A stretch of 64,000 nucleotides of DNA from contig OZ025870.1 of the NCBI GenBank assembly GCA_964019415.1, positions 7,310,915 to 7,374,914 of the forward strand, written 5' to 3'. How positions within the stretch are numbered: the stretch's first letter is position 1; each line of letters begins with the position of its first letter. The stretch is from Ianthella basta (lineage: Eukaryota > Porifera > Demospongiae > Verongiida > Ianthellidae). Below are positions 1 to 12,610 of the stretch, piece by piece. The notes under the pieces are model-generated. The model had not been told where the DNA came from. It saw only the letters and a program-made list of their open reading frames with translations, and ran no database searches. Position numbers and translations under genes: made by a program.

Positions 1-896
1 GCACTTGAGTTTGGATGTGTAAGACTCCCCCTCACAAACGGGCTGGAGACATGTCATTTGCAACATCTAGAGTCATGCACTTGAGTTTGAGTGGGTAAGA
101 CTCCTTCGTTGCTATTGTTCAGTAGAAATGTCGTTTGCAACATCTAGAGTCTTGCACTTGCGCTTGGGTGGATTAAACTGCCCCCTTTCATCTGGGCAAG
201 AGAAAGGTCATTCGCAATATCTAGAGTATTGCACTGGTGTTAAGGAGGGTAAAGACTCCCAGCTTTCTAATGGGTAAGAGAAGTTGTTTGTAACATCTTG
301 AGTCATGCACTGGAATCTGGGTGTGTAAGACTCCACCATTATTAATTGGAAGGATAAAATTTGTTTGCAACATCTAGAGTCATGCACAAGACTTTGAGTT
401 GGTAGAACTCCCCTCTTTCTAATGGGCAGGATAAAATTCGTTTGCAATATCTAGAGTCATGCAGTTGAGTTTGGGTTTGTGTGATTTTCCCCCAGCTTAT
501 AGGCAGGAAAGAAGTCGTTTGCAACATCTCGAGTCATGCACTTGAGTTTGGGTGGGTAAGATTCCCCCTTGCTAATGGGCAGGAGAAAGTTCCTTTGCAA
601 CATCTAGAGTCATGCACTGGAGTTTGGGTGGGTAAGAGTCCTCTCTTGCTAATGGATAGGAGAAAAGTCGTTTGCAACATCTAGAGTCATGCACTAGAGT
701 TAGGGTTGGTAGGACTCCCCCTAGCTATGAGGCAGGAGAAAAGTCGTTTGCAACATCTTGAGTCATGCACTGGAGTTTGGGTGAGTAAACTCCTTAGTTG
801 CTATTTTTTAGTAGAAATGTCATTTACAACATCTAGAGTCTCGCACTCGGGCTTGGGCGAATAAAACTTCCCCCTTGCAACTGGGCAGGAGAAACG

Positions 897-1648
897 TCTA
901 GGTTTTAGGCAAGAGAAATGTCGTTTGCAACATTCTGAGCCATGTACTGGAGTTTGGGTGGGTAAGACTTCTCCTTTGCTAATATGCTGGAGAAATGTCG
1001 TTTCCAACATCTCAAGTCATACACTAGAGTTTTGGTGGGTAAGACTCCTTCGCTACTATTGTTCAGTAGAAATGTCGTTTGCAACATGTAGAGTCTTGCA
1101 GTCGAGCTTGGGTGGATAAAACTTTCCCTTTGCAACTGGCCAGAAGAAACGTCATTTGCAGTATCTAGAGTATCGCACTTGTGTTTAGGAGGGTAAGACT
1201 CTCAGTTTCCTAATGGGTAGGAGAGAAGTCGTTTGTAACATCCCAAGTCATGCACTGGAATCTGTGTGTAAGACTCCATCCTTGCTAATGGGCAGGATAA
1301 AATTTGTTTGCTACATCTACAGTCATGCACTTGACTTTGAGTGGGTAGAACTCCCCTCTTTCTAATGGGCAGGACAAAATTCGTTTGCAATATCTAGAGT
1401 AATGCACTAGAGTCTGGGCTGGTAGGATTCTCCCCCTAGTTTTTAGGCAGGAGAGAAGTCATTTGAAACATTTGGACTCGCGCACTAGAGTTTGGGTTGG
1501 TAACATCCCCCCCCTCCCCCCCCTAGCTTTTAGGCAGGAGAAAAGTCGTTTGTAAAATCTCGAGTCATGCACTGGAGTTTGGGTGGGTAAGACTCCCCTT
1601 TGCTAATTGGCTGGAGACATGTCATTTGCTACATCTAGAGTCATGCAC
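897..1648 (+). repeat. Higher-order segment, copy repeated at 7385-8136 and in part at 10.5, 15.9 and 19.6 kb
   Basis: The segment runs from a TTTTAGGCAAGAGAAATG landmark through CTCCTTCGCTACTATTG and a C8-T-C8 tract to CATTTGCTACATC. It recurs about 6488 bp downstream almost unchanged. Its central part, from CTCCTTCGCTACTATTG to the C-run, is present again from about 10457, 15878 and 19552. After this segment the 1.6-kb copy jumps straight to sequence that, in the 7.4-kb copy, lies roughly ten units further on (near 8900). Relative to that copy, about ten units are deleted here or added there. Boundaries are by eye. Confidence 0.75.
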
Positions 1649-2429
1649 TAAAGTTTGAATTCGTAAGTCTTCCCCTTGCTAATGGGTAGGAAAAAAGTAG
1701 TTTGCAACATCTAGAGTCATGCAGTGGAGTTTGGTTGGGTAAGACTCTTCCCTTGCTAGCGGGCAGGAGAAAAGTCGCTTGCAATATCTAGTGTCATGCA
1801 CTGGAGTTCGGGTGGGTAAGACACCCCCTTGGTAGTGGGCAGGAGAAAAGTCGATAACAATATCTAGAGTCATGCACTTGAGTTTGAGTGGGTAAGACTT
1901 CCCCCTTCTAATGGGCAGGACAAAAGTCGTTTGCAACATCTAGAGTTATGCAGTGGAGTTTGGGTGGGTAAAACTCTACCCTTGCTAATTGGCAGGATAA
2001 AAGTCATTTGCAACATCTAGAGTCATGCACATGACTTTGAGTAGGTAGACCTCCCCCTTACTAATGGGCAGGATAAATTTCGTTTGCAACAACTATAGTC
2101 ATGATCTAGAGTTTGGGTTGGTCAGATTCCCGCTAGCGTTTAGGCAGGAGAAAAGTCGTTTGCAACATCTCGAGTCATGCACTTGAATTTTGGCGGGTAA
2201 GACTTCCCCTAGCTAATAGGCCGGAGAAATGTCGTTTGCAACATCTCGGGTGGGTAAGACTGGATTTTGGGTGGGTAAGACTCCCCCTTCCTAGAGGGCA
2301 GGAGAATTGTCATTTGCAATATCTAGAGTCTTGCACTGGAGTTTAGGAGGGTAAGACTCCCAGTTTCCTAATGGGTAGAAGAGAAGTCCTTTGCAACATC
2401 AGGAGTTATGCAGTGGAGTTTGGGTGGGT

Positions 2430-5400
2430 AAGAGTCCTCCCTTTCTAGTTGGCAGGAGAAAAGTCGTTTGCAATATCTAGAGTGATGCACTGGAGTTTGA
2501 GTGGGTAAGACCTACCCCTTCTAACGGGCAGGACAAATGTCGTTTGCAACATCTAGAGTTATGCAGTGGAGTTTGGGTGGGTAAAACTTTACCCTTGCTA
2601 AAGGGCAAGAGTAAAGTCTTTTGCAACATCAAGAGTCATGCACATGACTTTTGAGTGGGTACAACTCCCCCCTTTTTACTTGGCTGGATAAAATTCGTTT
2701 GCAACATCTAGAGTCATGCACTAAAGTTTGGGTGTGTAAGTCTCCCCCTTGTTAATGGGCAGGAGAAAAGTCGTTTGCAATATCTGGAGTCATGCACTAG
2801 AGTTTGGGCTGGTAGGATTCCCCTAGCTTTTAGGCAGGAGGAAAGTTGTTTGCAACATCTCGAGTCATGCACTTGAGTTTGGGTTGGTAAGACCCCCCTT
2901 GCTATTGGGCTGGAGAAATGTCGTTTGCAACATCTAGAGTCATGCACTTGAGTTTGGGTGGGTAAGACTTCCCCCTTGCTATTGGGCAGGAGAATCGCCA
3001 TTTGCAATATCTAAAGTCATGCACTGAAGTTTAGGAGGATACGACTCCCAGTTTCCTTATGGGTAGGAGAGAAGTTCTTAGCAACATCTAGAGTTATGCA
3101 GCGGAGTTTGGGTGTGTAAGACTCCACCCTTGCTAATGGGCAGGAGAAAATTTGTTTGCAACATCTATGGTCATGCACATGAGTTTGGGTGGGTAGAACT
3201 TTCCCTTGCTAATGGGCAGGAGTAAAGTCGTTTGCACTAGAGTTTGGGTTGGTAGGATTCCCCCGTAGCTTTCAGGCAGGAGAAAAGTCGTTTGCAACAT
3301 CCTGAGCCATGTACTGGAGTTTGGGTGGATAAGACTCCTCCTATGGTAATGGGCTGGAGAAATGTCGTTTGCAAACATCTCAAATCATGCACTGGAGTTT
3401 GGGTGGGTAAGACTCCTTCGTTACTATTGTTCAGTAGAAATGTCGTTTGCAACTTGTAGAGTCTTGCACTCGAGCTTGGGTGGATAAAACTCCCCCTTGC
3501 AACTGGGCAGGAGAAACGTCATTTGCAATATCTAGAGTATTGCACTGGTGTTTGGGAGGGTAAGACTCCCAGTTTCCTAATGGGTAGGAGAGAAGTCGTT
3601 TGTAACATCTCAAGTCGTGCACTGGAATCTGTGTGTGTAAGACTCCATCCTTGCTAATGGGCAGGATAAAATTTGTTTGCAGCATCTAGAGTCACGCACA
3701 AGAGATTAGGTGGGTAAGACCCCCCTGTCTCATTTTCAGGAGAAAAGTGATTTGCAACAACTGCAGTCATGCACTAGAGTTTGGGTGGGTAAGACTCCCC
3801 CTTGTCAATAAAGAGGAGTAAAGTCATTTTCAACCTCTAGAATCATGCAGTGGAGTTTGGGTGGGTAGGTGTGTCCACTTTCTCATTTGCAGGAGGAAAG
3901 TGGCTTGCAACATCTACAGTCATGCACATTAGTTTGGGTGGGTAAGACTCCCCCCTTGCTAGTGGGCAGTAGAAAAGTCGCTGTAAACATCTACAGTCAT
4001 GCACTGGAAGTTGGGTAGATAAGACTTCCCTCTTTCTAGTGGGCAGGAGAAAAGTAGTTTGTAACATCTACAGTCATGAACCGAAGTTTGGGTGGGTAAG
4101 ACTCCCCCCTTCCTAGTTGGCAGGAGAAAAGTCGTTTGCAACATCTAGAGTCATGCACTGGAGTTTGGGTGGGTAAGACTCCCCCTTGCTAATGGGTAGG
4201 AGAAAAGCCGTTTGCAACATGTGGAGTCATGCACAGGAGTTTGGGTGTGTAAGACTCCACCATTATTAATTGGAAGGATAAAATTTGTTTGCAACATCTA
4301 GAGTCATGCACAAGACTTTGAGTTGGTAGAACTCCCCTCTTTCTAATGGGCAGGATAAAATTCGTTTGCAATATGTAGAGTCATGCAGTAGAGTTTGGGT
4401 TTGTGTGATTTTCCCCCAGCTTATAGGTAGGAAAGAAGTCGTTTGCAACATCTCGAGTCATGCACTTGAGTTTGGATGGGTAAGATTCCCCCTTGCTAAT
4501 GGGCAGGAGAAAGTTCCTTTGCATAATCTAGAGTCATGCACTGGAGTTTGGGTGGGTAAGAGTCCTCTCTTGCTAATGGATAGGAGAAAAGTCGTTTGCA
4601 ACATCTGGAGTCATGCACTAGAGTTAGGGTTGGTAGGACTCCCCCTAGCTATGAGGCAGGAGAAAAGTCGTTTGCAACATCTTGAGTCATGCACTGGAGT
4701 TTGGGTGAGTAAAACTTCTTCGTTGCTATTTTTTAGTAGAAATGTCATTTACAACATCTAGAGTCTCGCACTCGGGCTTGGGCGGATAAAACTCCCCCCT
4801 TGCAACTGGGCAGGAGAAACGTCTTTTGCAATATCTAGAGTCATGCACTGATGTTTGGGAGGGTAAGACTCCCAGCTTTCTAATGGGTAGAAGAGAAGTC
4901 GTTTGTAACATCTCGAGTCATGCACTGGAATCTGTGTGTATGAGACTCCACCATTGCTAATTGGCAGGAGAAAATCCGTTTGCAACATCTAGAGTGATGC
5001 ACAAGACTTTGAGTGGATAGAACTCCCCCATTTCTAATGGGCAGGATAAAATTTCTTTGCTACATCTAGAGTCATGCAGCGGAGTTTGGGTGTGTAAGAC
5101 TCCACCCTTGCTAATGGGATGGAGAAAATTTGTTTGCAACATCTGCGGTCATTCACATGAGTTTGGGTGGATAGAACTCCCCCCTTTCTATTGGGGCAGA
5201 ATAAAATTCGTTTGCAACATCTGGAGTCATGCACTTGAGTTTGGGTTGGTAGGATCCCCCCTAGCTTTTAGGCAGGAAAGAAGTCGTTTGCAACATCTCT
5301 AGTCATGCACTGGAGTTTGGATGTATAACACACCCCCTTGCAAATGGGCTTGAGACATGTCATTTGCAACATCTAGAGTCATGCACTTGAGTTTGAGTGG

Positions 5401-5672
5401 GTAAGACCACCCCTTGCTATTGGGCATGAGAAATGTCGTTTGCAACATCTGGAGTCATGCACTGGAGTTTGAGTGGGTAAGACTCCCCCCTTGCTAATGG
5501 GCAGGAGAAAATTTGTTTGAAGCATCTATGGTCATACACATGAGTTTGGGTGGGTAGAACTCCCCCCTTTCTAAGGGGCAGGATAAAGTTCGTTTGCAAC
5601 ATCTCGAGTCATGCACTAGAGTTTGGGTGGGTAAGACCCCCTTGTTATTGGACTTGGGAAATGTCGTTTGCA
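2430..5672 (+). repeat. 3.24-kb higher-order segment, copy 1 (copy 2 at 12611-15854)
   Basis: Landmarks in this segment reappear 10181-10182 bp downstream in the same order. They include ACTTTTGAGTGGGTACAAC, the CCACTTTCTCATTTGCAGG unit and the GATTTTCCCCCAGC unit. Only scattered substitutions separate the copies. The matches stop at about 5672 and 15854, where copy 2 joins a different segment. It is ordinary satellite inside; the point is the long-range duplication. Confidence 0.8.
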
Positions 5673-6405
5673 ACATCTAGAGCCATGCACTGGAGTTTGA
5701 GTGGGTAAGACTCTCCCCTTGCAACTGGGCAGGAGAACCGTCATTTGCAATATCTAGAGTCTTGCACTGGAGTTTAGGATAATACTCCTAGTTTTTTAAT
5801 GGGTAGGAGAGAAGTCCTTTGCAACATCTAAAGTTATGCCGCGAAGTTTGGGAGTGTAAGACTCCACCCTTGCTAAATGGGCAGGAGAAAATTTGTTTGA
5901 AGCATCTATGGTCATACACATGAGTTTGGGTGGGCAGAACTCCCCCCTTTCTAATGGACAGGAGAAAGTTCTTTTGCAACATCTAGAGTCATGCACTGGA
6001 GTTTGGGCGGTTAAGAGTCCTCCCTTGCTGATGGATAGGAGAAAAGTCGTTTGCAACATCTGGAGTCATGCACTAGAGTTTGGGTGTGTAAGACTGCTTC
6101 CTTGCAACTAGGCAGGAGAAAGGTCATTCGCAATATCTAGAGTATTGCACTGGTGTTTGGGAGGGTAAGACTCCCAGTTTCCTAATGGGTAAGAGAGAAA
6201 TTGTTTGTAAAATCTCGAGTCATGCACTGGAATCTGTGTGTGTAAGACTCCACCATTACTAATTGGCAGGATAAAATTAGTTTGCAATATCTAGAGTCAT
6301 ACACTAGAGTTTGGGTTGGTAGGATTCCCCCCCTAGCTTTTAGGCAGGAGAGAAGTCGTTTGCAACATTTGGAGTCATGCACTAGAGTTTGGGTTTGTAG
6401 GATTT

Positions 6406-6427
6406 CCCCTCCCCCCCCCCCCCCCCC
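6406..6427 (+). repeat. Poly-C expansion within a satellite unit
   Basis: The short C-run normally present in each unit is here enlarged to CCCC-T followed by 17 uninterrupted C (6411-6427). Length in the real genome may differ, because homopolymers of this size are prone to slippage and sequencing error. Confidence 0.9.
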
Positions 6428-6749
6428 TAGCTTATAGGCAGGGGAAAAGTCGTTTGTAATATGTCGAGTCATGCACTGGAGTTTGGGTGGATAAGAGTCC
6501 TCCGTTGATAATGGATAGGAAAAAAGTCGTTTGCAACATCTGGAGTCATGCACTAGAGTCAGGGTTGGTTGGACTTACCCCCTAGTTTTTAGGCAGGAGA
6601 AAAGTCGTTTGCAACATCCTGAGCCAATATCTAGAGTCATGCACTAGGTTTTGGGTTGGTAGAAATCCCCCTTAGCATTTAGGCAGGAGAGATGTCGTTT
6701 GCAACATTAAGACTTATGCACTAGAGTTTGGGTTGGTAGGATCCTTCTT

Positions 6750-6770
6750 CCCCCCCCCCCCCCCCCCCCC
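6750..6770 (+). repeat. Poly-C tract of 21 nt within a satellite unit
   Basis: Twenty-one consecutive C occupy the position of the normal 4-7-nt C-run of the unit, immediately before AGCTTTTAGGCAGG. It lies some 340 bp from the similar tract at 6411-6427. Confidence 0.9.
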
Positions 6771-7384
6771 AGCTTTTAGGCAGGAGAAAAGTCGTTTGTA
6801 AAATATCGTGTCATGCACTGGAGTTTGGGTGGGTAAGACTTCACCTTTGCTAATTGGCTGGAGACATGACATTTTCTACATCTAGAGTCATGCACTGGAG
6901 TAGGAGTGGGTAAGACTTTCCCCCTGGTAACTGGGCAGGAGAATCGTCATTTGCAATGTCTAGAGTCTTGCACTGGAGTCTGGGTGGGTAAGACGTTTTC
7001 GTTAATATTGTTCAGTAGAAATGTCGTTTGCAACATCTAGAGTCTTGCACTCGAGCTTGGGTGGATAAAACTCCCACTTGCAACTCGGCAGGAGAAACGT
7101 CATTTGCAATATCTAGAGTATTGCACTGGTGTTTAGGAGGGTAAGACTCCCAGTTTCCTAATGAATAGGAGAGAAGTCCTTTGCAACATCTAAAGTTATG
7201 CAGCGGAGTTTGGGTGTGTAAGACTCCACCCTCGCTAATGGGCAAGAGAAAATTTCTCTGAAACATCTATGGTCATACACATGAGTTTGGGTGGGTAAGA
7301 GTCCTCTTTTGCTAATGGATAGGAGAAAAGTCATTTGCAAGATCTGGAGTCAGGCACTAGAGTTTGGGTTGGTTGGACTTCCCC

Positions 7385-8136
7385 CCTAGGTTTTAGGCAA
7401 GAGAAATGTCGTTTGCAACATTCTGAGCCATGTACTGGAGTTTGGGTGGGTAAGACTTCTCCTTTGCTAATATGCTGGAGAAATGTCGTTTCCAACATCT
7501 CAAGTCATACACTAGAGTTTTGGTGGGTAAGACTCCTTCGCTACTATTGTTCAGTAGAAATGTCGTTTGCAACATGTAGAGTCTTGCAGTCGAGCTTGGG
7601 TGGATAAAACTTTCCCTTTGCAACTGGCCAGAAGAAACGTCATTTGCAGTATCTAGAGTATCGCACTTGTGTTTAGGAGGGTAAGACTCTCAGTTTCCTA
7701 ATGGGTAGGAGAGAAGTCGTTTGTAACATCCCAAGTCATGCACTGGAATCTGTGTGTAAGACTCCATCCTTGCTAATGGGCAGGATAAAATTTGTTTGCT
7801 ACATCTACAGTCATGCACTTGACTTTGAGTGGGTAGAACTCCCCTCTTTCTAATGGGCAGGACAAAATTCGTTTGCAATATCTAGAGTAATGCACTAGAG
7901 TCTGGGCTGGTAGGATTCTCCCCCTAGTTTTTAGGCAGGAGAGAAGTCATTTGAAACATTTGGACTCGCGCACTAGAGTTTAGGTTGGTAACATCCCCCC
8001 CCCCTCCCCCCCTAGCTTTTAGGCAGGAGAAAAGTCGTTTGTAAAATCTCGAGTCATGCACTGGAGTTTGGGTGGGTAAGACTCCCCTTTGCTAATTGGC
8101 TGGAGACATGTCATTTGCTACATCTAGAGTCATGCA
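7385..8136 (+). repeat. Higher-order segment, second copy of 897-1648
   Basis: This is the same order of variant units as 897-1648, offset 6488 bp, with a slightly different C-run length (C10-T-C7 instead of C8-T-C8). Beyond 8136 it continues into units ending with a GATCTTTCCCC variant. Those units are also found in the 17-kb and 20.7-kb copies but are absent from the 1.6-kb copy. Confidence 0.75.
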
Positions 8137-11100
8137 CTGGAGTTTGAGTGGGTAAGACACCCCCTTGCTAGTGGGCAGGAGAAAAGTCGTTAACAATATC
8201 TAGAGTTATGCACTAGAGTTTTAGTGGGCAAGACTTCCCCCTTCTAATGGGCAGGACAAAAGTCGTTTGCAACATCATGAGTTATGCAGTGGAGTTTAGA
8301 TGGGTATAACTCTACCCTTGCTAATTGGCAGGATAAAAGTCGTTTGCAACATCTAGAGTCATGCACATGACTTTGAGTGGGTAGATCTTTCCCCTTGCTA
8401 ATGGGCAGGATAAAATTCATTTGCAACAACTATAGTCATGATCTAGAGTTTGAGTTGGTCGGATTCCCCCCTAGGGTTTAGGCAGGAGAAAAGTCGTTTG
8501 CAACATCTCGAGTCATGCACTGGAATTTTGGCGGGTAAGACTTCCCCTAGCTAATGGGCTGGAGACATGTCATTTGCTACATCTAGAGTCATGCACTGGA
8601 CTTTGAGTGGGTAAGACTCCCCCCTCGCAACTGGGCAGTAGAATCGTCATTTGCAATATCTAGAGTCTTGCACTGGAGTTTAGGAGGGTAAGAGTCCCAG
8701 TTTCTTAATGGGTAGGAGAGAAGTCCTTTGCAACATCTAGAGTTATGCAGCGGAGTTTGGGAGTGTTAGACTCCACCCTTGCTAATGAGATGGAGAAAAT
8801 TTGTTTGCAAAATCTGGGGTCATTCACATGAGTTTGGGTGGGTAGAACCACCCCTTTCTAAATGGCAGGAGGAAATTCGTTTGCAACAACTAGAGTCATG
8901 CACTAAAGTTTGAATTCGTAAGTCTTCCCCTTGCTAATGGGCAGGAAAAAAGTAGTTTGCAACATCTAGAGTCATGCAGTGGAGTTTGGTTGGGTAAGAC
9001 TCTTCCCTTGCTAGCGGGCAGGAGAAAAGTCGCTTGCAATATCTAGTGTCATGCACTGGAGTTCGGGTGGGTAAGACACCCCCTTGCTAGTGGGCAGGAG
9101 AAAAGTCGATAACAATATCTAGAGTCATGCACTTGAGTTTGAGTGGGTAAGACTTCCCCCTTCTAATGGGCAGGACAAAAGTCGTTTGCAACATCTAGAG
9201 TTATGCAGTGGAGTTTGGGTGGGTAAAACTCTACCCTTGCTAATTGGCAGGATAAAAGTCATTTGCAACATCTAGAGTCATGCACATGACTTTGAGTAGG
9301 TAGACCTCCCCCTTACTAATGGGCAGGATAAATTTCGTTTGCAACAACTATAGTCATGATCTAGAGTTTGGGTTGGTCAGATTCCCGCTAGCGTTTAGGC
9401 AGGAGAAAAGTCGTTTGCAACATCTCGAGTCATGCACTTGAATTTTGGCGGGTAAGACTTCCCCTAGCTAATAGGCCGGAGAAATGTCGTTTGCAACATC
9501 TCGGGTGGGTAAGACTGGAGTTTGGGTGGGTAAGACTCCCCCTTCCTAGAGGGCAGGAGAATTGTCATTTGCAATATCTAGAGTCTTGCACTGGAGTTAA
9601 GGAGGGTAAGACTCCCGGTTTCCTAATGGGTAGAAGAGAAGTCCTTTGTAACATCAGGAGTTATGCAGTGGAGTTTGGGTGTGTAAGACTCCACCCTTGC
9701 TAATGGGCAAGAGAAAATTTGTTTGTAACATCTATGGTCATACACATGAGTTTGGGTGGGTAGAACTCCCCCCTTTCTATTGGGCAAGAGAAAGTTCGTT
9801 TGCAACATCTACTGTCATGCACTGGAGTTTGGGTGGGTAAGAGTCCTCCCTTTCTAGTTGGCAGGAGAAAAGTCGTTTGCAATATCTGGAGTCATGCACT
9901 GGAGTTTGAGTGGGTAAGACCTACCCCTTCTAACGGGCAGGACAAATGTCGTTTGCAACATCTAGAGTTATGCAGTGGAGTTTGGGTGGGTAAAACTTTA
10001 CCCTTGCTAAAGGGCAAGAGTAAAGTCGTTTGCAACATCAAGAGTCATGCACATGACTTTTGAGTGGGTACAACTCCCCCCTTTTTACTTGGCTGGATAA
10101 AATTCGTTTGCAACATCTAGAGTCATGCACTAAAGTTTGGGTGCGTAAGTCTCCCCCTTGTTAATGGGCAGGAGAAAAGTCGTTTGCAACATCTGGAGTC
10201 ATGCACTAGAGTTTGGGCTGGTAGGATTCCCCTAGCTTTTAGGCAGGAGCAAAGTTGTTTGCAACATCTCGAGTCATGCACTTGAGTTTGAATGGGTAAG
10301 ACCCCCCTTGCTATTGGGCTGGAGAAATGTCGTTTGCAACATCTAGAGTCATGCACTTGAGTTTGGGTGGGTAAGACTCCTCCTATGGTAATGGGCTGGA
10401 GAAATGTCGTTTGCAAACATCTCAAATCATGCACTGGAGTTTGGGTGGTTAAGACTCCTTCGCTACTATTGTTCAGTAGAAATGTCGTTTGCAACATGTA
10501 GAGTCTTGCAGTCGAGCTTGGGTGGATAAAACTTCCCCTTTGCAACTGGCCAGAAGAAACGTCATTTGCAGTATCTAGAGTATCGCACTTGTGTTTAGGA
10601 GGGTAAGACTCTCAGTTTCCTAATGGGTAGGAGAGAAGTCGTTTGTAACATCCCAAGTCATGCACTGGAATCTGTGTGTAAGACTCCATCCTTGCTAATG
10701 GGCAGGATAAAATTTGTTTGCTACATCTACAGTCATGCACTTGACTTTGAGTGGGTAGAACTCCCCTCTTTCTAATGGGCAGGACAAAATTCGTTTGCAA
10801 TATCTAGAGTAATGCACTAGAGTCTGGGCTGGTAGGATTCTCCCCCTAGTTTTTAGGCAGGACAGACGTCATTTGAAACATTTGGACTCGCGCACTAGAG
10901 TTTGGGTTGGTAACATCCCCCCCCCCCTCCCCCCCTAGCTTTTAGGCAGGAGAAAAGTCGTTTGTAAAATCTCGAGTCATGCACTGGAGTTTGGGTGGGT
11001 AAGACTCCCCTTTGCTAATTGGCTGGAGACATGTCATTTGCTACATCTAGAGTCATGCACTGGAGTTTGAGTGGGTAAGACTCCCCCCTCGCAACTGGGC

Positions 11101-12610
11101 AGGAGAATCTTCATTTGCAATATCTAGAGTCTTGCACTGGAGATTAGGAGAATAAGATCCCAGTTTCCTAATGGGTAGGAGAGAAGTTTTTTTGCAACAT
11201 CTAGAGTTATGCAACGAAGTATGGGTGTGTTAGACTCCACCCTTGCTAATGGGATGGAGAAAATTTGTTTGCAAAATCTGGGGTCATTCACATGAGTTTG
11301 GGTGGGTAGAACTCCCCCCCTTTCTAATGGGCAGGAGGAAATTCGTTTGCAACATCTAGAGTCATGCACTAAAGTTTGAATGCGTAAGTCTCCCCCTTGC
11401 TAATGGGCAGGAAAAAAGTCGTTTGCAACATCTAGAGTCATACAGTTGAGTTTGGTTGGGTAAGACTCTTCCCTTGCTAGTAGGCAGGAGAAAAGTCGCT
11501 TGCAATATCTAGTGTCATGCACTGGAGTTTGGGTGGGTAAGACACCCCCTTGCTAGTGGGCAGGAGAAAAGTCGTTAACAATATCTAGAGTTATGCACTA
11601 GAGTTTTAGTGGGCAAGACTTCCCCCTTCTAATGGGCAGGACAAAAGTCGTTTGCAACATCATGAGTTATGCAGTGGAGTTTAGATGGGTATAACTCTAC
11701 CCTTGCTAATTGGCAGGATAAAAGTCGTTTGCAACATCTAGAGTCATGCAGTGGAGTTTGGTTGGGTAAGACTCTTCCCTTGCTAGCGGACAGGAGAAAA
11801 GTCGCTTGCAATATCTAGTGTCATGCACTGGAGTTCGGGTGGGTAAGACACCCCCTTGCTAGTGGGCAGGAGAAAAGTCGATAACAATATCTAGAGTCAT
11901 GCACTTGAGTTTGAGTGGGTAAGACTTCCCCCTTCTAATGGGCAGGACAAAAGTCGTTTGCAACATCTAGAGTTATGCAGTGGAGTTTGGGTGGGTAAAA
12001 CTCTACCCTTGCTAATTGGCAGGATAAAAGTCATTTGCAACATCTAGAGTCATGCACATGACTTTGAGTAGGTAGACCTCCCCCTTACTAATGGGCAGGA
12101 TAAATTTCGTTTGCAACAACTATAGTCATGATCTAGAGTTTGGGTTGGTCAGATTCCCGCTAGCGTTTAGGCAGGAGAAAAGTCGTTTGCAACATCTCGA
12201 GTCATGCACTTGAATTTTGGCGGGTAAGACTTCCCCTAGCTAATAGGCTGGAGAAATGTCGTTTGCAACATCTCGGGTGGGTAAGACTGGAGTTTGGGTG
12301 GGTAAGACTCCCCCTTCCTAGAGGGCAGGAGAATTGTCATTTGCAATATCTAGAGTCTTGCACTGGAGTTTAGGAGGGTAAGACTCCCAGTTTCCTAATG
12401 GGTAGAAGAGAAGTCCTTTGCAACATCAGGAGTTATGCAGTGGAGTTTGGGTGTGTAAGACTCCACCCTTGCTAATGGGCAAGAGAAAATTGGTTTGTAA
12501 CATCTATGGTCATACACATGAGTTTGGGTAGGTAGAACTCCCCCCTTTCTATTGGGCAAGAGAAAGTTCGTTTGCAACATCTACTGTCATGCACTGGAGT
12601 TTGGGTGGGT

